Notes: generated by a model from the letters alone, not told the origin. Counted from the first letter of the stretch, positions 37,001-44,576 are shown. The stretch is 57,650 nt of DNA from Spirochaetota bacterium (GCA_003645645.1 QNBH01000002.1:1-57650); one strand, 5' to 3'. Made by a program: numbers and translations.

Positions 37001-37284
37001 TCCCTGCAGTAGCGGGCAAGCCTTTCCTTTGCCTTCCCGGGGTTTTCTCCCAGTCGCTTAAGCTCTTCCAGATAGTCTTCTATCATGATCGTCTGGCCGT
37101 CCAGCACAAACCGGTACTCCGGTTCTTTGTCCAGCAGATCCAGAAGAGAATCGAAAAAAGAGATAAGCCACTCACAGGTATACCTGGCAGGGAGAAACCA
37201 TTCTCTATCCCAATGTGTATGAGAGATGAAAAAAAGCTTGTGGTTAATAGGGTCAGGTCTTGAAATTTGACTATTTTGCTTCAT
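34063..37284 (-). CDS. GH38 alpha-mannosidase
   Basis: The large cytoplasmic enzyme (1,073 residues from the preferred start) has the GH38 catalytic domain: metal ligands in SHTHWDREW, GGPYYLQPDWQL, and GWLLDNFGQISQAPQI with the nucleophile Asp. A middle helical domain, beta-sandwich domains and a C-terminal coiled-coil region (KLAAELKKLEETEAKTKDTH and beyond) follow. GH38 enzymes release alpha-linked mannose with a divalent metal. The C-terminal 120-residue charged helix is unusual. The start lies in a dispersed repeat: the ATG at 37284 gives MKQNSQISRPDP, where SQISRPDP is encoded by the repeat; a GTG at 37332 is the alternative. The gene is convergent with the GntR-SBP gene, 25 bp apart. 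Confidence 0.9.
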   Translation of the reverse strand: MKQNSQISRPDPINHKLFFISHTHWDREWFLPARYTCEWLISFFDSLLDLLDKEPEYRFVLDGQTIMIEDYLEELKRLGENPGKAKERLARYCREGRITGGPYYLQPDWQLAGGEALIRNLLIGFKDAGDLGSPMRAGWLLDNFGQISQAPQIHAGFGIKGLFLWRGVEMEPQKVRTEFLWSSPDGTVLPCIYLLDSYRNGMRLLSEREILSKRVEKIANRLTPFSETPNLLLMNGYDQETEPENILPVLKELRKNGFQAKQILPEDYLRIVLADKPSLQTLAGTLYSGRYISVFPGVLSSRMYLKLQNHLCQNLLERYTEPLCTLAWLKGADYPSEELTLLWRNLLKNHPHDNICGVSVDEVHEDMERRFSEVKGECSQIIGNALKLLTAGRREVDKEFLVFNPSLHPRTGIVIFDLSEKGSSADSAGESLVPVDERGEILPFSKDKTGALHVFIPETPPLGFRSVRFVEPSTSVSAGGTLPEKISVSKKERRIDSPWHTLFIKDDGTIDLVDKERGFTYTGLFMFEDSGDAGDTYNYSPPLSDILYSSAGGKAGFELLSEGPLLATVKITTELVLPEALSPDRERRSPQTTILPVITFITVSADSPLIRFTVILRNTVKDHRLRVIFPTDIRTEISIAETQFDVVSHPIIPEPYKDDEIPPELKKILLGAREPEPVTTFPQTRFVDLSDGRRGLAVINRGLPEYEILPERSTIALTLFRSVGWLARGDLKGRVGDAGPAIYTPGAQCLRDMVFRFALYPHTGNWEGGEVGRLAEEFNTPLLVIEPAGGYLAGIRSRSKRAEEEDYPHGFASPEGFLRVLSPGNVIRESAVKITEDGEAVLIRLFNPSPCSIPATLHSALRIKRAWMANLNEGKEYRVYPVDGNTLTVSLGAKKIATVLLDIERGDTFGTDNARTKYGKAGASAKTLEGCGFRLLEYVSPAALNAARNLFSRYVSQPAVTEEDLIIERKRAEKLAAELKKLEETEAKTKDTHTKELRLWEKRSRLSTLKRELLETKLSVLYLERKLHHLDRERASKSRQKELDRVLRETGFKLNLARIRKRTDDYLLAFFKE

Positions 37285-37386
37285 ATTGATAAGGGCAGCT
37301 CCCTGGCGAAGGTTTATCTTAATTGCAAGCACAATTTTCGATACACTTATAGATTATTTAAATATTCTGCAAAATTTCAAGACCTG
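37250..37386. repeat. Dispersed motif copies 2 and 3, forming an inverted pair
   Basis: GGGTCAGGTCTTGAAATTTGAC (37250-37271) lies inside the start of the mannosidase gene. The inverted CAGGTCTTGAAATTT arm recurs at 37372-37386, giving 15-bp identical arms 103 bp apart. A third copy lies at 5358. Such short dyads resemble REP-type elements mobilised by single-strand transposases. Confidence 0.65.
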
Positions 37387-37439
37387 GCAAAAATTTTTTC
37401 TGAAAATTTCATTTTAAAAAGAATATTTCAGAAAGAGTA

Positions 37440-37468
37440 TTGACAATCCGGTAAAGGTAGTTTATTCT
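37440..37468 (+). promoter_or_regulatory. Sigma-70 promoter of the second lacI gene
   Basis: TTGACA at 37440-37445 and TATTCT at 37463-37468 have a 17-bp spacer, 11 bp before the GTG start at 37480. The leader is therefore only a few nucleotides long. No clear LacI operator dyad overlaps it. Confidence 0.65.
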
Positions 37469-37479
37469 GGTTAGTAACG

Positions 37480-38472
37480 GTGGATGATAAAGTTACTATC
37501 GAAAAAATAGCCCGGTATGCGGGTGTAAGTCCCAGTACGGTGAGCAGGGCGTTGAATCAGCCTGAGCTTGTAAAGGCAAGGACGAGAGAGAACGTCTACG
37601 AGGCGGTAGAGGAGCTTAAATACGTTCCCCCTGCTGTTAAACACGAAGGCACTGCAAAAACCGCCGTTATCGGTCTTGCTGTGCCCGATATAAAGCTCTC
37701 TTTTGTGGGTGAGCTTATAAGGGATATTCAACTGGAGCTTTCCTCAACTTCCTGCGATCTTCTCTTAATCGATATGAAAGGAGAGAGGCGGGTATCCCTC
37801 TTCTTTACCAGGAACTCCTTTTACAGAAAAAAGATCGACGCGGTTATCATCTTCTCTGCCATCCTGGATGAAGGAGGGGTAAACTTTTTTAATTCTGTAA
37901 ATATCCCCGTTGTATTGATGCAGTCCCGCTCCGGTGCTGCAAAATCTATCAGTACAAATAACTTTTTAGGGGGACATGATGCAACAGAGTATCTTCTAAG
38001 CAGAGGGTACAGAAAGATCGGCTTCGTGGGATGGAACTACCAGGATGACAGGCTGATGGGTAGATTCAACGGTTATAGAAGTGCCCTGGAGAAGGCAGGC
38101 ATTGAGTTTCAAGAAAGCATGGCCTGCTACGATACAATTGATGTAGAGGGAGGTTATAAAGCAACGGAGAGATTGCTGGAAGGGTTTAAACCGGATGCGG
38201 TTTTTTATTCTTGCGATGCCATGGCTGCAGGAGGGCTTAAGTTTTTTCGCACCCATAATTTCAAAGTGCCCGATGAAGTAGGGGTGATGGGTTTCGACAA
38301 TATTGAGCTGGCCTCTGCATTGGGTCTTACAACCATGAAACAGTTTATACGGGAAAAGGCTCGTATGGCCATATCCTATCTTATGGACAGGTTATCGGGC
38401 AATTCCAGAAAGCTCTTAAATGAGGAGATTTGCATAACTCCCCGGGTTGTAATCCGGGAGACTACAAGGTAA
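37480..38472 (+). CDS. LacI-family transcriptional regulator
   Basis: The 330-residue protein has a helix-turn-helix (VTIEKIARYAGVSPSTVSRALNQPELV) and a PBP-type sensor (GLAVPDIKLSFVGELIRDIQ, GFVGWNYQDDRLMGRFNGY, GVMGFDNIELASALGLTTMKQ). It starts at a GTG directly behind its promoter. It precedes the binding-protein gene at 38593 by 120 bp and probably regulates that importer. No sugar can be assigned from sequence. Confidence 0.92.
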   Translation: MDDKVTIEKIARYAGVSPSTVSRALNQPELVKARTRENVYEAVEELKYVPPAVKHEGTAKTAVIGLAVPDIKLSFVGELIRDIQLELSSTSCDLLLIDMKGERRVSLFFTRNSFYRKKIDAVIIFSAILDEGGVNFFNSVNIPVVLMQSRSGAAKSISTNNFLGGHDATEYLLSRGYRKIGFVGWNYQDDRLMGRFNGYRSALEKAGIEFQESMACYDTIDVEGGYKATERLLEGFKPDAVFYSCDAMAAGGLKFFRTHNFKVPDEVGVMGFDNIELASALGLTTMKQFIREKARMAISYLMDRLSGNSRKLLNEEICITPRVVIRETTR

Positions 38473-38484
38473 ATATTTCCCCAT

Positions 38485-38510
38485 TGAACGGCCTTCAATA
38501 GGCCGATCAA
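38485..38510. promoter_or_regulatory. Dyad between lacI and the binding-protein gene
   Basis: TTGA-a-CGGCCT-tcaat-AGGCCG-a-TCAA forms a symmetrical stem with one unpaired base on each side. There is no T-run after it. It may be a lacI 3' hairpin or an operator for the importer genes; the location fits either. Confidence 0.5.
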
Positions 38511-38592
38511 CGGTGTACGCATGGTTACACAGAGGCGCGTTATAAGAAATTTTTCCCTGTACAGGGAGAAAAATAAAAATAGGAGGTTTAAT

Positions 38593-39978
38593 ATGAAAAG
38601 GTTAGGTGTAATTGTTCTTAGCTGTTTTATCTTCTTTGTTGCCAGCACTATGGTTTTCGCCGGCGGACAGAAGGAGGAGAAGGCAGAATCTGTAAAAGAG
38701 GTAACTATTACCCTATGGACCACGGAAGAACAGCCTGAAAGAATGGAAATACAGCGGGACATTGCAGTCAGGTTCAAAGAAAAGACCGGTATCAGCGTGG
38801 ATGTTGTTCCGGTTAGTGAGAATGTGATGGGAGAGAGGGTTACCGCAGCTTTCTCTGCAGGAGAGCTTCCTGATGTGATCTATCATCCGCTTAACTTTAC
38901 CCTGAGTTGGGCAGAAGCCGGAATACTGGATAGTGCAACAGCTACGGATGTGGTAGAGGGGCTGGGAGAAGGGACATTCGGTGCCGGTGCATTGGACCTT
39001 GTCAAGGTAGGAAATGAGTACGCTGCAGTACCGGTGGATGGCTGGACCCAGCTTCTGGTATACAGGGCAGATCTGTTCAAAGAAAAGGGGTTGCAACCTC
39101 CCACCACTTATTCGGCTATTAGCAAGGCTATCGATACACTGCATAACCCCCCCGGTCTCTACGGCTTTGTAGCTGCCACGGATCCCAGTCAGGTATACTT
39201 TATGCAAGTCTTCGAGCATGTTGCTCTTGCAAATGGAGTAGATATTGTAGATGATAATGGTAATGTTACTGTAAACACTCCTCAGATGATAGAAACACTC
39301 AAGTTTTACAAAAAGCTCGCCCAGGCAAGTCCTCCCGGAAATCTCTACTGGCAGCAATCCAGAGAGCTTTACTTTGCAGGAAAAACTGCCATGATAATCT
39401 GGTCACCTTTTATAATGGATGAGCTCGCCGGCCTACGGGACAGTGTTCCGGTTACAGCATACGATGATCCAACAACACGCGAACTAGCAAAGCGTACAGG
39501 ATTTATCACGAACCTGGCTGGACCGGGCAATCCCAAGGGATCGGGTTGGACTGATGTACGGTACTTTGGTATCACGGTGGACGCTAACGTCGATGCCTCC
39601 AGGAAGTTTGTGGAGTTTTCCATGAATGAAGGATATTTGGATACACTGGCAATAGCTCCGGAAGGTAAATTCCCGGTACGTAAAGGTACAACTGATAATC
39701 CGGTTAAGTTCATAGAAGGTTGGAAAAAACTTCCCGTTGGGGTGGATCGTAAGGCTCCTTCAGGCGAGATATACTCCGACGCAGTTATTGAGGAGCTTCT
39801 CAAGGGGCTTGAAACCGGAAGTAGATGGGGATTCAAGAAAGGGTACGGTTCGCTAACTTCAAAACTCTATGATACCAGGATTTTTGCAGAACTCGTTCGT
39901 CAGTATATTGACGGCGAGAGAAGCGTTGAGGAGACAGCCAGGATAATGCAACGGGAAGCAGAGGCACTCATGAAGTAG
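38593..39978 (+). CDS. Maltose-type (CUT1) sugar ABC substrate-binding protein
   Basis: The 461-residue exported protein starts at the ATG at 38593 behind AGGAGG. The signal peptide ends TMVFA-GGQKEEKAES, a spirochaete-like N-terminus. The SBP_bac_1 body includes ITLWTTEEQPERMEIQRDIAVRF, SAGELPDVIYHPL and FAGKTAMIIWSPFIMDEL. It serves the permeases at 40056 and 41318. The sugar is unknown, and no ATPase gene is in the operon. Confidence 0.9.
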   Translation: MKRLGVIVLSCFIFFVASTMVFAGGQKEEKAESVKEVTITLWTTEEQPERMEIQRDIAVRFKEKTGISVDVVPVSENVMGERVTAAFSAGELPDVIYHPLNFTLSWAEAGILDSATATDVVEGLGEGTFGAGALDLVKVGNEYAAVPVDGWTQLLVYRADLFKEKGLQPPTTYSAISKAIDTLHNPPGLYGFVAATDPSQVYFMQVFEHVALANGVDIVDDNGNVTVNTPQMIETLKFYKKLAQASPPGNLYWQQSRELYFAGKTAMIIWSPFIMDELAGLRDSVPVTAYDDPTTRELAKRTGFITNLAGPGNPKGSGWTDVRYFGITVDANVDASRKFVEFSMNEGYLDTLAIAPEGKFPVRKGTTDNPVKFIEGWKKLPVGVDRKAPSGEIYSDAVIEELLKGLETGSRWGFKKGYGSLTSKLYDTRIFAELVRQYIDGERSVEETARIMQREAEALMK

Positions 39979-39990
39979 CAGTGATTTTTT

Positions 39991-40036
39991 AAGGAGAGGT
40001 GCGGGTGTTACGAGGCTTGCACTTCTCCTTTTTTTC
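39991..40036 (+). terminator. Intrinsic terminator/attenuator after the binding-protein gene
   Basis: AAGGAGAGGTGC (39991-40002) pairs with GCACTTCTCCTT (40019-40030) with one G-T pair, and a run of seven T (40029-40035) follows. It lies inside the operon, 20 bp before the permease start at 40056. Partial read-through would give much more binding protein than permease. The left arm resembles a ribosome-binding site. Confidence 0.75.
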
Positions 40037-40055
40037 GTTTATAGAAGGAGAAAGT

Positions 40056-41318
40056 ATGAGAAGATATTCCGGAATGGCAGCGCGGGAAGCAAGGCTGGCT
40101 CTATGGATGTTAATACCTGCATTTTTAATAGTCTTTGCTATTATCCTCTTTCCCGTATTTACCAATTTCTGGATAAGCTTCAAATCTGTAAAGCTCGGCG
40201 AATTACGTCCTCCGTCCCCCGTTGTTCGTGAGCAGGTGGTAAAACAGCCTGAGCAGCCCGGGGACGAACTTATTATCCGCTACCGGGCGAGAAACACCAG
40301 TCAGAATGTTGCCCTGGAAAATGTAGTTATGACCATCATCGTTCCGGAAGGGCTTAAGCCTGTGGATGTGGGTTATGACTGCAGTTTCCGGGGTTCCCGC
40401 CTGGTTTGCAATTTTGGCAGATGGAAGGGTGGGTTCAATAAAACCCTGGAGATGAGATTTGAGGCTGAGCAGTCCTACTTTTCAGAAAATAGTGGAAAAG
40501 GAAAGGTCCTTGGTTTCACCATAGATGCCAGTGCTCCCAATGTGCTGACCAATTTAAAGTTTACTTTGAAAAATTATGGTTTTGTGCTTAGTGGTCGTGA
40601 GTTCTGGCCTACCCTGGGAGCAACTGTTGTGTATACCTTTGGTGGTACCATCGGTTCTATCATTCTGGGACTTTTTGCAGCCCAATTACTTAATGCAAAG
40701 TTCCTGGGAAAGGGAATATTACGAGGTTTGTTTCTGTTCCCGTATGTAGCTCCGGTTATTGCGGTCGCCTTTACCTGGTCATTTTTTCTGGACCCGTTTA
40801 GCGGAACCGTTAATGCTCTTCTGAAACAGTTTGGACTGATGGAAAGGTCCATCTCTTTTTTAAGCGAACGGTCATTCAATATTGATTTGTTTGGATTGGA
40901 GATAAACTTACCGCTCGCTCTGTCAACGGTCATTGCCTTTGAATCGTGGCGCTATTTCCCCTTTGCATTTCTCTTTATCCTGGCCAGGTTGCAGGCAATT
41001 CCCTCACAGTTATACGAATCAGCAGAAGTTGACGGAGCCGGAGCCTTCAGAAAGTTCTGGAATATTACCATTCCACAACTCATGACTGTTCTAACTACGC
41101 TCTTTCTACTCAGGTTTATGTGGACCTTCAACAAGTTTGACGATGTGTTTCTGCTGACAGGGGGAGCTGCAGGTACAAAAACTTTACCAATTTCGGTTTA
41201 CGATAACGCCTTTGGCAGGGCAGATATCGGAGCAGGTGCAGCAACTGCAGTGCTCCTTTTTCTGTTTCTGGCAGTTTTTCTTATCCTTTATTTTCACTAC
41301 TCACCGGAGGAACAATAA
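40056..41318 (+). CDS. Sugar ABC permease (MalF-like) with an inserted Ig-like periplasmic domain
   Basis: The start is the ATG at 40056 behind AGAAGGAG (420 residues). After the first transmembrane segment (residues 13-35) there is an insertion at about 50-180 containing a beta-rich, DUF11-like Ig domain (DELIIRYRARNTSQNVALENV, MTIIVPEGLKPVDVGYDC). Five more membrane segments follow, with the coupling motif YESAEVDGAGAFRKFWNITIPQL. E. coli MalF also has a large periplasmic P2 domain at the same place that contacts the binding protein, but sequences differ. The role here is likely the same, by analogy. It overlaps the next gene by 1 bp. Confidence 0.88.
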   Translation: MRRYSGMAAREARLALWMLIPAFLIVFAIILFPVFTNFWISFKSVKLGELRPPSPVVREQVVKQPEQPGDELIIRYRARNTSQNVALENVVMTIIVPEGLKPVDVGYDCSFRGSRLVCNFGRWKGGFNKTLEMRFEAEQSYFSENSGKGKVLGFTIDASAPNVLTNLKFTLKNYGFVLSGREFWPTLGATVVYTFGGTIGSIILGLFAAQLLNAKFLGKGILRGLFLFPYVAPVIAVAFTWSFFLDPFSGTVNALLKQFGLMERSISFLSERSFNIDLFGLEINLPLALSTVIAFESWRYFPFAFLFILARLQAIPSQLYESAEVDGAGAFRKFWNITIPQLMTVLTTLFLLRFMWTFNKFDDVFLLTGGAAGTKTLPISVYDNAFGRADIGAGAATAVLLFLFLAVFLILYFHYSPEEQ

Positions 41319-42583
41319 TGGCAAACTCTGTCTCTAAAGCCCTTATCAGGAGAAGATTTCCCTCTTTTTTCGGTATCATGGTTATGTGTATTGTTGGCTT
41401 ATTTTCCACCATTGTTGTTATTTATATATTGGCCTTCCTCATCTCGATATTAAGCCCTACAGAAGCAAGAGTTTCGATAGGGGCGGTTTTTCTTGCAGGA
41501 GTTTTTATCGGTTTTTCAGTGGGATTTTTAAAAATCTACTCGCATAACTCTCTGTTGATCGGAATTGTAACGGGGTTTTCAGTAGGTCTGATCTGGCTCG
41601 TTGTGTATAATTTTAGACCCTTTGGTTTCCCAGAACCAGAGTCAAGAAACATAATAGCGGGTATTATAACCTTTCCACTTTCCTGCCTGGTTACCTGGAA
41701 AGCACTTAAGGATATAAACATTCTCAGGCCCGAGAGAGGCCATGGGGAGCTTCTTTTCATTCGTATATTACGAGGATTCGGGATGGTGTTTTTTGTCCTG
41801 ATCGTACTATTCCCCTTTTATTTCATGCTCTCTTCCAGCCTTAAATCAAGGGCGGAATATCTGCAGGATCCAACCAACTTAAGCATTTCTATCGCCAGGG
41901 GGTTGAATCAGCTTTTTGTGGGGTATACAGAAGTATTAAACCGCTTTCACTTTGCCAGGTATATTTTCAACTCCACCTTTGTAGCGATTGCCACGGTTGT
42001 CCTTACCCTGATTCCTGCCATCCTGGGTGCTTATGCAGTTACCAGGCTCTATTTTCCGGGGAGGAAGCTTCTCTCCAGTTCTATACTTCTTATATACATG
42101 TTCCCTACCATCGTACTGGTAATTCCACTTTACAGCGTGTTCTCCCAGCTCGGCTTAAGGGACACACTTCCGGGGCTTCTCATAGTGTATGCTGCCATGA
42201 CCATTCCGGTTGCCCTTTATATGCTTCGAAGCTACTTTCAGACCCTGCCCAGAGATATTGAGGAGCAGGGGCTTATAGATGGATGCAACCGGGGGGAGGT
42301 TATATGGAGGATTACTCTCCCTCTGAGCGGTCCTGCCCTGGCTACTGTTGCTCTGTATGTATTCATGATTGCCTGGAACGAGTTTCTCTTTGCTTTCATG
42401 TTTCTGGACACACCTGAGATTTTCACCCTTTCCAGGGGGATGGTTACCTTAAACTCTCAGGAAGTACCCAGGCAATACCTGATGGCAGGAGCAGTAATTA
42501 TTACCGTACCTATAATGGTGCTTTTCTTCTGGTTCGAGAAGTATCTGGTGAGCGGTCTCACATCGGGCGGAGTAAAGGGGTAG
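41318..42583 (+). CDS. Sugar ABC permease (MalG-like) with extended membrane N-terminus
   Basis: The 421-residue protein carries the normal MalG-like six-segment permease in its C-terminal 280 residues (coupling motif EEQGLIDGCNRGEVIWRITLPL, tail EKYLVSGLTSGGVKG). Before it are about 140 extra residues with three or four hydrophobic segments (FFGIMVMCIVGLFSTIVVIY, IGAVFLAGVFIGFSVGFL, LIGIVTGFSVGLIWLVVYNF). Such an extension is not present in ordinary MalG proteins and may give extra packing with its partner. It ends the operon. Confidence 0.88.
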   Translation: MANSVSKALIRRRFPSFFGIMVMCIVGLFSTIVVIYILAFLISILSPTEARVSIGAVFLAGVFIGFSVGFLKIYSHNSLLIGIVTGFSVGLIWLVVYNFRPFGFPEPESRNIIAGIITFPLSCLVTWKALKDINILRPERGHGELLFIRILRGFGMVFFVLIVLFPFYFMLSSSLKSRAEYLQDPTNLSISIARGLNQLFVGYTEVLNRFHFARYIFNSTFVAIATVVLTLIPAILGAYAVTRLYFPGRKLLSSSILLIYMFPTIVLVIPLYSVFSQLGLRDTLPGLLIVYAAMTIPVALYMLRSYFQTLPRDIEEQGLIDGCNRGEVIWRITLPLSGPALATVALYVFMIAWNEFLFAFMFLDTPEIFTLSRGMVTLNSQEVPRQYLMAGAVIITVPIMVLFFWFEKYLVSGLTSGGVKG

Positions 42584-42653
42584 AAGCTTAAAGCAGTTAG
42601 AAATCGCTAAAAAGATGTTTTAGAAGGGTTTGGATATGAGTCTTATAATTTAG

Positions 42654-42833
42654 TTTACCGGCTTGCCTGAGGAGAAGCTGCTCAGGCTCAAGGATTCTCT
42701 GGAGGAGCCACACACCCCTAACAGGGAAAGAGTAGCAGCCCGGCTAACCTGGTCAAGGAAATCCCTCCACCGAACCGTCAAACCCGAACCGCTCTTTAAG
42801 GGCTTTTCGAAAAGCCGGGGGGTTTATTTTTAA
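42654..42833 (+). pseudogene. Possible Fis-type helix-turn-helix relic
   Basis: A 60-codon open stretch on the plus strand reads LPEEKLLRLKDSLEEPHTPN then RERVAARLTWSRKSLHRTVK, which resembles the Fis-type DNA-binding end of sigma-54 activators. It has no start codon or upstream domain, and its 3' half is antisense to the end of the rtcR-like gene. It may be the stump of a lost activator or a chance resemblance. Confidence 0.25.
42665..42687. terminator. Hairpin between convergent importer and rtcR-like genes
   Basis: GCCTGAG and CTCAGGC form a perfect 7-bp stem around a 9-nt loop. It lies in the 169-bp convergent gap. No strong T-run follows on either strand, so termination is uncertain. 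Confidence 0.4.
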
Positions 42834-44318
42834 AAGCCTGGCAGCCTGCTCCCTGTTTCCTCCCGATATCTTAAGAGCTTTCTCGTAATAATCCCTCTCT
42901 ATCTGGTATAGTAAAGCCTTAAGATCGACTCCACTTTGTGGAAGCTTGATCTCGATACCGGGAAGGGGCGGCTCCTTGTTAAAATATGACAGGATGGCAG
43001 GGGGAAGTATTTCCGGTCCGATAAGATCGGATTGACTAACGGCACAGACGGAGATAACGGTATTTTCAAGTTGTCTCACATTCCCCGGCCACGGATAGGA
43101 TAGGATATAATGCATTGCCTCTTCGGAGAACCTCTTGTTCTCTCCGTGTTTCTCGTTCCACTCTTTTAAAAATGTTGCCGACAGAAGAGGTATATCTTCT
43201 TGACGTTCCCTGAGCGGGGGAACTTCCAGGGTAACCTGGTTAAGTCTCTCGTATAAGTCTCTTCTGAACGTACCCTCATCGATCATCTGTTCAAGGTTTT
43301 TATTTGTTGCAGCTATGACCCGTATATCAACAGTTAGACCTGTATCTGCCCCCAGGGGAAGAAGGGTTTTCTCTTCAAGCACTCTAAGGAGTTTTGGCTG
43401 GACCTCCGGAGGCAAATCACCGACCTCATCGAGAAATACTATTCCCCGATCGGCTGCACGGAACTGACCCAACCTGCTCCTGCTTGCACCGGTAAAGGCT
43501 CCCTTTTCATGACCGAAGAGCTCGCTTTCTGCAAGCGTCGATGTTATGGAAGCGCAATTAACGGGAAGAAACGGTTTTTCCGCTCTATCACTGTGTTGAT
43601 GGATGAATTTTGCAACTAACTCTTTACCGGTTCCGGTCTCCCCCCTAATTAGTACAGTAATATCATAGGAGGCTATGCGTAAGGCTCTTTGAAGAGTTTC
43701 TCTGATGGGATCGGACTCTCCAATGATTTCTGCTCTTGTTGTGGTAGTAATCCATCGATCCCCGGAACTTTTATTACCCTGAACGCGGATATCATCTCTT
43801 CTTAATTTAATTTCCGGGAAAATCCCCTTATCAAGGTTAACCTCTCTTACCTTGTATGCTCCGCCTGTAAAGCGGGGTGGAATCCCCTGGAGTAATCTGG
43901 CGGGGATGTATCCGGACCTGGCCAGGAGAAACCACACCGTTTGCATCTGAGGAGTTCCCGAATCAAGAAGAATAGACAATTCCACTTTAAGATGTCTGAG
44001 CTGTCCGAGAATCTTATCGACAGCATCCTTTATTTTTGTATAAACTTCCTCGTAATCCACCGGAGAGAAAATATCCAAGTTTATAAAAGCGAATTTTGTT
44101 TTATTGGATTCTGTACCCTTATCCGTTCGTTCGCCCAGTACCTCCTCAACCATACGTGCCCGTTCAAAATACTCATAGCCTGAGCAGAAAAGATAGACCC
44201 TGTGGAAATACCTTTCATTTAAAAGGCAGAGAAGCGGCCCCCATTCCTCGCTCTCTTCGGGATAGGGGTCGCGGTTGCCTACAAAACTAAAGAGAACATC
44301 TATCTTATTAACCGCCAT
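42753..44318 (-). CDS. rtcR: CARF-domain sigma-54 transcriptional activator (RtcR family)
   Basis: The 521-residue protein has three parts. Residues 1-175 are a CARF ligand-binding domain of the RtcR type: DYEEVYTKIKDAV and the loop LLDSGTPQMQTVWFLLARSG then YIPARLLQGIPPR align with the same places in E. coli RtcR. Residues 195-440 are the sigma-54 AAA+ domain, with Walker A GETGTGKE (226-233), GAFTGA (273-278) and VFLDE. Residues 478-510 are a Fis-type helix-turn-helix. In E. coli RtcR controls the RNA-repair genes rtcBA, but neither is nearby. Instead it is divergent from a type III-A CRISPR operon preceded by a sigma-54 promoter. The likely ligand is cyclic oligoadenylate or an RNA 2',3'-cyclic phosphate end. 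Confidence 0.92.
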   Translation of the reverse strand: MAVNKIDVLFSFVGNRDPYPEESEEWGPLLCLLNERYFHRVYLFCSGYEYFERARMVEEVLGERTDKGTESNKTKFAFINLDIFSPVDYEEVYTKIKDAVDKILGQLRHLKVELSILLDSGTPQMQTVWFLLARSGYIPARLLQGIPPRFTGGAYKVREVNLDKGIFPEIKLRRDDIRVQGNKSSGDRWITTTTRAEIIGESDPIRETLQRALRIASYDITVLIRGETGTGKELVAKFIHQHSDRAEKPFLPVNCASITSTLAESELFGHEKGAFTGASRSRLGQFRAADRGIVFLDEVGDLPPEVQPKLLRVLEEKTLLPLGADTGLTVDIRVIAATNKNLEQMIDEGTFRRDLYERLNQVTLEVPPLRERQEDIPLLSATFLKEWNEKHGENKRFSEEAMHYILSYPWPGNVRQLENTVISVCAVSQSDLIGPEILPPAILSYFNKEPPLPGIEIKLPQSGVDLKALLYQIERDYYEKALKISGGNREQAARLLKINPPAFRKALKERFGFDGSVEGFP

Positions 44319-44322
44319 TTGC

Positions 44323-44424
44323 CTGCTCCCATATTTTAACCTTTATTGCACAAAGAAGGCTTGCCGCAAATGACGGCATGCCTCTTCAAAGTTAACTGCT
44401 CCCCTATTATAACCTTTATTGCAC
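44323..44424. promoter_or_regulatory. Two 29-bp direct repeats upstream of the CARF activator gene
   Basis: CTGCTCCC-x-TATT-x-TAACCTTTATTGCAC occurs at 44323-44351 and 44396-44424 with two differences, 73 bp apart. Between them is a GGCTTGCCG/CGGCATGCC hairpin (44358-44382). On the minus strand the outer copy supplies a TATAAT and the inner copy the GGGAG ribosome-binding site of the activator gene. They lie 150-255 bp upstream of the sigma-54 promoter, the right range for activator binding. Dual use for autoregulation and activation is inference. Confidence 0.65.
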
Positions 44425-44524
44425 GCTAGCAAGTATAATTGTTGTTTTTAAAAAATTGTAGATTCAAGATTACAAAAGTTAGCCTTCGGTAACTCTGGTT
44501 TCACATAAAGGCTAAGAAAGGCAG

Positions 44525-44566
44525 AAATTATGCTCAAATTTCTCCAAATTATGCAAATTTTCTCCC
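44525..44566. promoter_or_regulatory. Tandem 21-bp repeats next to the sigma-54 promoter
   Basis: AAATTATGCTCAAATTTCTCC (44525-44545 ) is followed without gap by a close copy (44546-44566), 12 bp before the -24 GG. The period equals two helical turns. They could bind a bending protein or a regulator, or simply be an A+T-rich duplication. Confidence 0.5.
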
Positions 44567-44576
44567 GAAATTGAGA

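Noticed and set aside
42753-44318. Classifying the activator as an ordinary NtrC-type response regulator
   Set aside because: There is no receiver domain or phosphoacceptor Asp; the N-terminal half aligns with the CARF domain of RtcR.
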